DNA of 64,000 nt from Streptomyces sp. CB02959 (lineage in GTDB: Bacteria > Actinomycetota > Actinomycetes > Streptomycetales > Streptomycetaceae), in the NCBI RefSeq assembly GCF_002803155.1, contig NZ_NNBP01000001.1, positions 558,001 through 622,000 of the forward strand, written 5' to 3'. The number at the start of each line of letters is the position of its first letter. Position 1 is the stretch's first letter. The notes beneath the pieces were generated by a model, which was not told the DNA's origin, did no database searches, and was given only the letters and a program-made list of their open reading frames with translations. Position numbers and translations under genes: made by a program. Shown piece after piece: positions 53,389-60,064 of the stretch.

Positions 53389-53706
53389 TCACTGCATCAC
53401 GGCCATGGCCAGCGCCCGGCGGGCACGCAGCGACGCGCGCTCGGCGCGCCGCTGCATCCGCCGCGCGGCAGCGAGCCGATGTCCTCTGCGTTCGGACTCG
53501 GCTTCCGACAGGCGTTGTTCCATATGGGCCCTGGCCAGGGCTTCTGGCATGAGTTGCATGGCGAGGTTCCTGTTCTGACGCGATTCGATCGCGCCGAAGT
53601 TCGCGGGGGCGGTGGTCTCGGTCAAAGTCGGGTTCATCGTGGGGTCCTGCTTCTGGGGATCCCGTGTGACGGGATGGTCGATCGTTCCTGTGCGCGCGGT
53701 GTTCAT
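53389..53706 (-). CDS. small Arg-rich protein cotranslated with wblC
   Basis: 105 residues, unknown family. The N-terminus is Thr/Pro-rich; the second half is strongly basic and helical (MEQRLSEAESERRGHRLAAARRMQRRAE), which could bind nucleic acid or ribosomes. ATG at 53706 overlaps the wblC stop (ATGA, 53703-53706), so its synthesis is tied to that of WblC. An internal ATG at 53637 could give a shorter form. A terminator follows. Confidence 0.7.
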   Translation of the reverse strand: MNTARTGTIDHPVTRDPQKQDPTMNPTLTETTAPANFGAIESRQNRNLAMQLMPEALARAHMEQRLSEAESERRGHRLAAARRMQRRAERASLRARRALAMAVMQ

Positions 53707-54053
53707 GCCATGACCGGGTTCTTGCGCGGACGGCCCCGCGGACGCTTCCGCGGCACGACGACACCCTGGACGAAGAGCTCACCGCCCCAGACGCCCCACG
53801 GCTCGCGGCGGTCCTTGGCGCCGGCCAGACAGGCCTCGCGCACCGGACAGGTCTGGCACAGCGTCTTGGCGTACTCGACGTCGGCCGGCGACTCCGCGAA
53901 GAAGACCTCGGGGTCATAGGTGCGGCAAGGGACGGCGGTGCCGAGGCGGTCGATCTCTTCGTCGAGCTCGGTGAGGGGCAGCAAGGAGTTCTCCTGGGGG
54001 TCGGGCGGAGGGATCAGGTCGGTGTCGGACGGGGTGTGCGTCTGGAGTTGCAC
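53703..54053 (-). CDS. wblC: WhiB-family regulator WblC (WhiB7)
   Basis: 116 residues. Four Fe-S ligands C43, C66, C69 and C75 (PCRTY, CQTCPVREAC), the GVWGGE turn and the C-terminal AT-hook RPRGRPRKNP identify the WhiB7/WblC class, which turns on intrinsic resistance to translation inhibitors. GTG at 54053 gives MQLQTHTPSD, the known start; GAGGAA lies ten bases upstream. The frame continues to 54215 but that part contains the attenuator. A long leader frame and a terminator with TTTTGTTTT precede it, indicating control by attenuation. Confidence 0.96.
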   Translation of the reverse strand: MQLQTHTPSDTDLIPPPDPQENSLLPLTELDEEIDRLGTAVPCRTYDPEVFFAESPADVEYAKTLCQTCPVREACLAGAKDRREPWGVWGGELFVQGVVVPRKRPRGRPRKNPVMA

Positions 54054-54105
54054 GGTGGTGTGTTCCTCGTCTGTTCCGGCCCGGCTGGTGGCGGGCACGT
54101 TGGGC

Positions 54106-54147
54106 AAAACAAAAGGACCGCGGATCCCGGTGAGGGTTCCGCGGCCC
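54106..54147 (-). terminator. attenuator terminator in the wblC leader
   Basis: Minus strand: GGGCCGCGGA, mismatch, CCC-TCACC-GGG, mismatch, TCCGCGGTCC, followed by TTTTGTTTT. It is an intrinsic terminator 53 bases before the wblC start. A second perfect hairpin, CCTGATC-GGC-GATCAGG (54161-54177), lies just upstream and covers the stop codon of the leader frame. Confidence 0.85.
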
Positions 54148-54172
54148 TGGAAGGTGCCGACCTGATCGCCGA

Positions 54173-54499
54173 TCAGGCTGGATCTCTCCAGGATTCGAGG
54201 CCGCGGTAGGCCCACATGTCATGCTGCGACTGGTACTTCCGGGATTCGGCACCATTGGCGGCCGTCGCGAGGGCAAAGGCATTCGCCGTTGCCGTCACCA
54301 CCGCTGCCGCGGGTGCCTCGGTCGGTCGCGCGACGCGCTCGCTCACCGTCAGGACGGCGAGGGCTTCGGGACGCGCGACCTCGGTACCGGACGGACGGCC
54401 GAAGCCGGACAGACCGGTGCCCAGGAGCGAGAAGCCGAGAGCGCAGGGGGCGACGACCGAGAGATCGGTCATTTTGTTGGTCTCGATGAAGCTGATCAC
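54173..54499 (-). CDS. upstream reading frame / leader protein of wblC
   Basis: 108 residues from GTG at 54499, which has AGGAGG eight bases upstream, a near-perfect SD. The frame has high GC3 like real genes. The product begins MISFIETNKMTDLSVVAP, is hydrophobic in the middle and ends LESWRDPA with a rare AGA Arg codon shortly before TGA. The stop sits inside a hairpin 26 bases ahead of the terminator stem. I read it as the upstream ORF whose translation decides between termination and wblC expression; it may also make a functional protein. Confidence 0.65.
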   Translation of the reverse strand: MISFIETNKMTDLSVVAPCALGFSLLGTGLSGFGRPSGTEVARPEALAVLTVSERVARPTEAPAAAVVTATANAFALATAANGAESRKYQSQHDMWAYRGLESWRDPA

Positions 54500-54641
54500 T
54501 GGGCTCGCCTCCTCTCGGCGTCTAGGGGATCGGGAAAACCCGAACCGGGATGTTCAAGTACAGCACGGAACCCTCGGAACCCGGAAGTTCCGTGTTTCCG
54601 CTGCTTCCGAAGGCTATGGGGATGCGCTCCACGCGCGCAAA

Positions 54642-56915
54642 CTATTTTTCCGACGAGTTTTCCGCGGCGTCGCCGGACCCGTCCGCACCGTCCCCGCCGG
54701 GCTCCCCAGCAGGCTCCTCACCGGCGCAGATCGCGAGCACGTCGGAGCCGAAGCGGTCAAGCTTGCGGCGGCCCACGCCGGGGATGACGGCCAGCTCCTC
54801 GGCGGTCGCCGGGACGACCTCGGCGAGGGCCATCAGGGTCTTGTCGGTGAAGACGCAGTAGGCCGGCTGGCGGGTCCGCTCGGCCTGCTCGGCGCGCCAG
54901 TCCCGCAGCCGCTCGTAGAGCCCCTCGTCGAGCTCCGAGGGGCAGTCCTCGCAGCGCATCAGCTTCATCTCGCCGGGGTCGGTCAGGGTGCGGTTGCAGA
55001 CCCGGCAGCGGGCCGGGCTGCGGTGCGTGCGGCGCGGTCGGCCGGGGGCCGCCGGGGCGCTGCCGCCGCGCTCGACGCCGCCGGCGAGCAGGCCCGCGGT
55101 GCGGCGGCGGGCCGCCCCGCCGGTGCCGGGCCGGAGGCCGTCGAGGAAGCGGCTGGCGCTGCGCACCGGCCGCCCGCCGGGCGAGCGGGCCAGCGACCAG
55201 GACAGCGCCAGGTGGCGCCGGGCGCGGGTGATGCCGACGTAGAGCAGCCGGCGCTCCTCCTCGACCTGCTCGTCGGTGCGGGCGTGGTGGATCGGCACCA
55301 TGCCCTCGGTGAGGCCGACCAGGAACACCGCGTCCCACTCCAGGCCCTTGGCGGCGTGCAGCGAGGCGAGGGTGACGCCCTCGACGGTGGGGGCGTGCTG
55401 GGCGGCGGCCCGCTCGTCCAGCTCGGCGACGAGGTCGGCGAGGGTGGCGGTGGGGCGGGCCCGGACGAAGTCCTCGGCGAGCCGGACCAGGGCGGCGAGC
55501 GACTCCCAGCGGTCGCGGGCCGCGCCGGAGCCGGCCGGCGGCCGGTCGGTCCAGCCCATGTCGCTGAGCACCGCGCGCACCTCGGACGGCAGGTCCGCCG
55601 CGTCGGCGAGCAGGGTGTCGTTGCCGCCGAAGCGGGCCGCGCCGCGGAGTTTGACGCCGGCCTCGCGCACCTCGGGCCGCTCGAAGAACCGCTCGGCGCC
55701 GCGCAGCTGGTACGGCACGTCGGCGTCGGCGAGGGCCTGTTCGTAGACCTCGGACTGGGCGTTGATGCGGAAGAGGACCGCGATCTCGCTGGCCGGGACG
55801 CCGGCGGCGATCAGGTCGCGGATCCGGCGGGCGGTTCCCTCGGCCTCGGCGGGCTCGTCGGCGTATTCGGTGAAGACCGGCTCGGTGTCCGGCTCGCGCT
55901 GCGAGACCAGCTCCAGGCGGTGCTCGGCGGCGCGGCCCCGGGCCCGGGAGAGCAGGCCGTTGGCGAGGTGGACGACCTGGGGGGTGGAGCGGTAGTCGCG
56001 GACGAGCTTGACGACCGTGGCGTGCGGGTGGCGGACGCGGAAGTCGAGGAGGTGGTCGGGGGTGGCGCCGGTGAAGCTGTAGATCGTCTGGCTGGCGTCG
56101 CCGACCACGCACAGGGTGTCGCGGTCGCCCAGCCACAGTTCCAGCAGCCGCTGCTGGAGCGGGCTGACGTCCTGGTACTCGTCGACGACGAAGTGCTGGT
56201 ACTGGGCGCGGACCTGCTCGGCGATGTCGTGCCGGTCCTGGAGCACACCGACCGTGAGCAACAGCACATCCTCGAAGTCGATGGTGCCGCGGTCCCGCTT
56301 GAGCTGCTCGTAGGTGGCGTATATCTGGCCGATCTCGGCGGGGTCGCGGGGCGCCTCGCGGCCGGCCTTGGCGACCGCGGCCGGATAGTCGGCGGGCACC
56401 GTCTGGGTGACCTTGGACCACTCGACCTCGCCGGTGACGTCGCGCAGCTCGTTGCGGTCGAGGCGGAGGCGGCAGCGGGCGGCGGCCTCGGCGACCAGCG
56501 GGCCCTTGCGGTCCAGCAGCCGCGGCAGCTCGCCGCCGACCGCCCGGGGCCAGAAGAACTGGAGCTGGCGCAGGGCCGCGGAGTGGAAGGTGCGGGCCTG
56601 GACGCCGGCCGCGCCGAGCTGCCGGAGCCGCCCGCGCATCTCGCCGGCGGCGCGGGCCGTGAAGGTGACCGCGAGCACACTGGCGGGCTGCAGGATCCCG
56701 GCCTGGACGCCGTAGGCGATGCGGTGGGTGATCGCGCGGGTCTTGCCGGTGCCGGCGCCGGCCAGGACGCACACCGGCCCGTGCAGGGCCGTGGCGACCT
56801 CGCGCTGCTCGGGGTCGAGCCCGTCGAGCACCGCGTCGGCCCCGCTGGGCGGAATCGCATGGGGAGAGCCGCCCGGAACCTGCGGGAAGAGAGTGGCGTC
56901 CGTTGCTGCTGTCAC
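54642..56915 (-). CDS. uvrD2: ATP-dependent DNA helicase UvrD2
   Basis: 757 residues. Superfamily 1 helicase motifs: LAGAGTGKT (I), VVDEYQDV (II), VVGDASQTIYSFTGA (III), VRDYRSTPQVV (IV), LASLHAAKGLEWDAVFLVG (V) and LYVGITRAR (VI). The C-terminal third has a tetra-cysteine zinc element (CRVC and CEDC) and an HRDC domain (VFTDKTLMALAE, IPGVGRRKLDRFG), the layout of mycobacterial UvrD2. GTG at 56915 is chosen. The downstream order mycoredoxin-nudC-adnAB and the wblC neighbour match mycobacteria. Confidence 0.94.
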   Translation of the reverse strand: MTAATDATLFPQVPGGSPHAIPPSGADAVLDGLDPEQREVATALHGPVCVLAGAGTGKTRAITHRIAYGVQAGILQPASVLAVTFTARAAGEMRGRLRQLGAAGVQARTFHSAALRQLQFFWPRAVGGELPRLLDRKGPLVAEAAARCRLRLDRNELRDVTGEVEWSKVTQTVPADYPAAVAKAGREAPRDPAEIGQIYATYEQLKRDRGTIDFEDVLLLTVGVLQDRHDIAEQVRAQYQHFVVDEYQDVSPLQQRLLELWLGDRDTLCVVGDASQTIYSFTGATPDHLLDFRVRHPHATVVKLVRDYRSTPQVVHLANGLLSRARGRAAEHRLELVSQREPDTEPVFTEYADEPAEAEGTARRIRDLIAAGVPASEIAVLFRINAQSEVYEQALADADVPYQLRGAERFFERPEVREAGVKLRGAARFGGNDTLLADAADLPSEVRAVLSDMGWTDRPPAGSGAARDRWESLAALVRLAEDFVRARPTATLADLVAELDERAAAQHAPTVEGVTLASLHAAKGLEWDAVFLVGLTEGMVPIHHARTDEQVEEERRLLYVGITRARRHLALSWSLARSPGGRPVRSASRFLDGLRPGTGGAARRRTAGLLAGGVERGGSAPAAPGRPRRTHRSPARCRVCNRTLTDPGEMKLMRCEDCPSELDEGLYERLRDWRAEQAERTRQPAYCVFTDKTLMALAEVVPATAEELAVIPGVGRRKLDRFGSDVLAICAGEEPAGEPGGDGADGSGDAAENSSEK

Positions 56916-57179
56916 TCCGCCAATGCTGCCAGGTCCGTCGGCGCACCCGGGAAACCGTCCACACCGCCCGGGGACCGGTCGTACCGGTGTGCCCGGCTGG
57001 GGACGGCCGGGGGCTTGCGGCGCCCCGCGGCGGGCCGCCGGCGGGTGGCCGGGAACACGCTCGGGGTGGCCGGGAATGGTCCGGGCCCGGTGGGCGTTGT
57101 GCAGATCGGTGCCACGGCGTCGGAGTGACGCGCGTGGCACATGATCACGTTCGAGACCGAGCTAAGGAGCGCGGGACGC

Positions 57180-57425
57180 ATGGCGGGCACTGTGACGATG
57201 TACAGCACGACCTGGTGCGGTTACTGCCGTCGGCTGAAGGGCCAGATGGACCGCGAGGGCATTGCCTACACCGAGATCAACATCGAGCAGGACCCGGAGT
57301 CCGCGGCGTTCGTCGAGAAGGCCAACGGCGGCAACCAGACGGTGCCGACCGTGCTCTTCGCCGACGGCACGACGCTGACCAACCCGTCCCTGGCGCAGGT
57401 CAAGGAGAAGGTGGCCGCGGCCTGA
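57180..57425 (+). CDS. mrx1: mycoredoxin
   Basis: 81 residues, thioredoxin fold. The redox motif is C13-G-Y-C16 (TTWCGYCRR); NQTVPTVLF carries the cis-Pro. Mycoredoxins reduce mycothiol mixed disulfides. ATG at 57180 is chosen, with AAGGAG 11 bases upstream; the frame to 57141 is less likely. Divergent from uvrD2 across 264 bases; the SigR regulon often includes such genes but I see no clear SigR promoter here. Confidence 0.92.
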   Translation: MAGTVTMYSTTWCGYCRRLKGQMDREGIAYTEINIEQDPESAAFVEKANGGNQTVPTVLFADGTTLTNPSLAQVKEKVAAA

Positions 57426-57488
57426 GGGCCGGGCGCACCGCCGAGGCGGGGCCGTCGGCCGGTCCGTGAGGGAGCCGGTCGACGGCCC

Positions 57489-57638
57489 GTGCTGTGCGAG
57501 GCCCGGACCACGGTGACGGTGACGTCCGTGGTCCGGGCCGCAGTGCTGTCCGCGGTCAGGGCCGCGGTGCTGTCCGCGGCCCGGGGCACGGTGCTGTCCG
57601 CGCCCCGGGGCACGGTGCTGTCCGCGCCCCGGGCCGCG
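57489..57638. repeat. 24-bp tandem repeat downstream of nudC
   Basis: GTGCTGTCCGCG starts at 57543, 57567, 57591 and 57615, exactly 24 bases apart; a degenerate unit starts at 57519 and another at 57489 after a 6-base insertion. The second half of each unit alternates GTCAGGGCCGCG, GCCCGGGGCACG, CCCCGGGGCACG and CCCCGGGCCGCG. The array ends five bases from the nudC stop codon. It is convergent space between mrx1 and nudC. Confidence 0.85.
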
Positions 57639-57642
57639 GGGG

Positions 57643-58578
57643 TCACGGCCTGGGCAGCGGCTTGCCGTACCAGCGCTCGATGAGCCGCGCCGCGATCGAG
57701 ATGCCGTAGGGCGGGAGGATCTCGCCGGAGGCGAAGGCGGCGGCGAGGTCGTCCCGGGAGAACCACCGGGCCTCCTCGATCTCCTCGCCGTCCACCTGGA
57801 TCTCGGAGGAGGTGGCGCGGGCCATGAAGCCCAGCATCAGGCTGGAGGGGAAGGGCCAGGGCTGGCTGGCGACGTACTCCACGTCGCCGACGACGACCCC
57901 GGCCTCCTCGTAGACCTCCCGGGCGACCGAGTGCTCGATGGACTCGCCCGGCTCGACGAACCCGGCGAGGGTGGAGAAGCGTCCCTCGGGCCAGTGGACC
58001 TGGCGGCCGAGGAGGGCGCGGTCCTGGTCGTCGGTGACGAGCATGATCACGGCCGGGTCGGTGCGCGGGTAGTGCTCGGCGCCGCAGGCCGGGCAGCGGC
58101 GGATGTGGCCGGCCGCCGCGATGACCGTCCGCTCGCCGCAGCGGGAGCAGAAGCGGTGCATCCGCTGCCAGTTCTCCAGGGCCACGGCGTGGACGAGGAG
58201 GCCGGCGTCCCGCGGGGAGAGCAGCAGACCGGCCTCGCGGAGTCCGGCGGCGCGGGCGGACTGGTCCAGCCGGCCAGGCAGGGCGTCCTTCTGGAGGGCG
58301 AAGTAGCTGACGCCGTCCTCGTCGGTGCCGAGGTAGTAGCGGTGGGCCTCGGTCAGCGGCGCCTCGAAGGAGGGCGTCATGATCAGTTCGGTGCGGCCGT
58401 CGGGGGTGTCGTCGATCAGCGCCTGGCCCCCGGACACGACGAAGACGCGCGTCGTCGGGTGGCTCCACGCCGCCGCCAGCCATGCCTCGTCCTGGCGGTG
58501 GTGGGCGGAGCGGTCGATTCCGCTCGGCGCGCTGAAGGTGATCGGCCGGTCGGCCGTGCGGTCGGTCCAGATGGTCAC
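57643..58578 (-). CDS. nudC: NAD(+)/NADH pyrophosphatase (NudC)
   Basis: 311 residues. N-terminal NudC domain, zinc ribbon CSRCG...CPACG (about 140-165), Nudix box GFVEPGE...REVYEEAGV with correct spacing, and the NADH signature SQPWPFPSS. NudC hydrolyses NADH and can remove NAD caps from RNA. GTG at 58578 (VTIWTDRTAD) is preferred to TTG at 58590. Followed by the 24-bp repeats. Confidence 0.95.
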   Translation of the reverse strand: MTIWTDRTADRPITFSAPSGIDRSAHHRQDEAWLAAAWSHPTTRVFVVSGGQALIDDTPDGRTELIMTPSFEAPLTEAHRYYLGTDEDGVSYFALQKDALPGRLDQSARAAGLREAGLLLSPRDAGLLVHAVALENWQRMHRFCSRCGERTVIAAAGHIRRCPACGAEHYPRTDPAVIMLVTDDQDRALLGRQVHWPEGRFSTLAGFVEPGESIEHSVAREVYEEAGVVVGDVEYVASQPWPFPSSLMLGFMARATSSEIQVDGEEIEEARWFSRDDLAAAFASGEILPPYGISIAARLIERWYGKPLPRP

Positions 58579-58653
58579 TGCTGTTTCCAACTCCCCCTGT
58601 GGCGTGGGTGATTGCTGCGTGTGGGCGCGGAGCGGTACGGCGGCGGGCGCGGG

Positions 58654-60054
58654 TCAGGCCGGGCGCCAGGCGTCCGCCAGGTCGCCCCAGAGGTAGGCGG
58701 CGGTCTCGACGCCCTTCATCAGCAGGTCGAGTTCGACCTTCTCGTTCGGCGCGTGCCAGCCGTCGGAAGGCACCGAGATGCCCAGGAAGAGGACCGGTAC
58801 GCCGAGGACGTCCTGGAGGTCGGCCGCCGGACCCGAACCGCCCTCGCGGGTGAAGCGGATCTCCGTCTCGAAGGCCCGGCCCATGGCGCGGGCGACGGAC
58901 TGGAGCGCGGGGTGGTCCAGCGGGGTGAGGCAGGGGCGGGTGGCGCCCCACCAGGTGATCTCGTGGCGGATGCCGGCCGGGAGCCGGTCGGCGACCCAGG
59001 CGCCGACCGCCCGCTGGACGGCCTCCGCGTCCTGGCCGGCGACCAGGCGGAAGGAGAGCTTCAGCTGGGCGGAGGCCGGGACGATGGTCTTGCCGCCGGG
59101 GCCCTGGTAGCCGCCGCCGATGCCGTTGACCTCGGCGGTGGGGCGGGCCCAGACGCGCTCCAGGGTGGTGGCGCCGGCCTCGCCGAGGGGGGCGTGCGAG
59201 TGCGCGGTGCGCAGCCAGCGCTCCTCGTCGAAGGGCAGCTCGGCGAAGAGCTCCCGCTCGCGGTCGGTGAGTTCGATCACGCCGTCGTAGAAACCGGGGA
59301 TCGCGACCCGGCGGTCGGCGTCGTGCAGCGCGGCGGCGAGCCGGGCCGCCTCGGTGGCCGGGTTGGGCACCGCGCCGCCGAACGAGCCGGAGTGGATGTC
59401 CTGGTCGGGACCGTACAGATCGATCTGACAGTCCGTCAGTCCGCGCATGCCGGTGCAGACGGTGGGCGTGTCCTCGGCCCACATACCGGTGTCGGAGACG
59501 ATCACCGCGTCGCAGGCCAGGCGGTCCGCACGCGCCGCGACCAGGGCCGGGAAGTTCGGGGAGCCGGACTCCTCCTCACCCTCGATGAGCAGCTTGAGGT
59601 TGACGGCGGGGGCGGTGCGGCCGGTCGCGGCGAGGTGGGCGCGGACGCCCAGGGTGTGGAAGAAGACCTGGCCCTTGTCGTCCGCGGCGCCGCGGGCGTA
59701 GAGCCGGCCGTCGACGGTCACCGGCTCGAAGGGGTCGGTGTGCCAGCCGTCCTCGCGGGCGGCGGGCTGGACGTCGTGGTGGCCGTAGACGAGCACCGTC
59801 GGGGCCGCCGGGTCCCCGGAGGGCCACTCGGCGAACACCGCGGGCAGCCCCTCGGTCTCCCACACCTCGGTCACCGGGAAGCCGGTCTCCGCGAGCTTGG
59901 CGGCGAGCCAGTCGGCGCTGCGGCGCACGTCGGCGGCGCGGCCGGGATCGGCGGAGACGGAGGGGATGCGCAGCCACTCCGCGAGGTCGTCGAGGAAGGC
60001 GTCGCGGTGGCCGGTGAGGTACGCGCGGACGGCGTTGTCCGGGGTGGTGCTCAT
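58654..60054 (-). CDS. M20 family dipeptidase
   Basis: 466 residues. M20/CNDP dizinc motifs: VLVYGHHDVQP (metal His), GAADDKGQ (bridging Asp), LIEGEEESGS (catalytic and metal Glu), VSDTGMW (metal Asp) and DGWHAPNEKV (late His). A lid domain (about 190-300) is present. It cleaves dipeptides in the cytoplasm. ATG at 60054 (MSTTPDNAVR) is chosen over an open frame to 60189 that is antisense-like in composition. It lies 10 bases after adnB, so the two are likely cotranscribed. Confidence 0.93.
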   Translation of the reverse strand: MSTTPDNAVRAYLTGHRDAFLDDLAEWLRIPSVSADPGRAADVRRSADWLAAKLAETGFPVTEVWETEGLPAVFAEWPSGDPAAPTVLVYGHHDVQPAAREDGWHTDPFEPVTVDGRLYARGAADDKGQVFFHTLGVRAHLAATGRTAPAVNLKLLIEGEEESGSPNFPALVAARADRLACDAVIVSDTGMWAEDTPTVCTGMRGLTDCQIDLYGPDQDIHSGSFGGAVPNPATEAARLAAALHDADRRVAIPGFYDGVIELTDRERELFAELPFDEERWLRTAHSHAPLGEAGATTLERVWARPTAEVNGIGGGYQGPGGKTIVPASAQLKLSFRLVAGQDAEAVQRAVGAWVADRLPAGIRHEITWWGATRPCLTPLDHPALQSVARAMGRAFETEIRFTREGGSGPAADLQDVLGVPVLFLGISVPSDGWHAPNEKVELDLLMKGVETAAYLWGDLADAWRPA

Positions 60055-60064
60055 ACGCCCGAGC

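Noticed and set aside
54500..54641. Sigma-A or SigR promoter for the wblC leader
   Set aside because: TTGAAC and several GGAAC/GTTCC inverted copies are present, but no correctly spaced -10 or GTT element could be fixed by eye.
57489..57638. CRISPR array or short coding repeat gene
   Set aside because: Contiguous 24-bp units without spacers and no start signal; a minisatellite.
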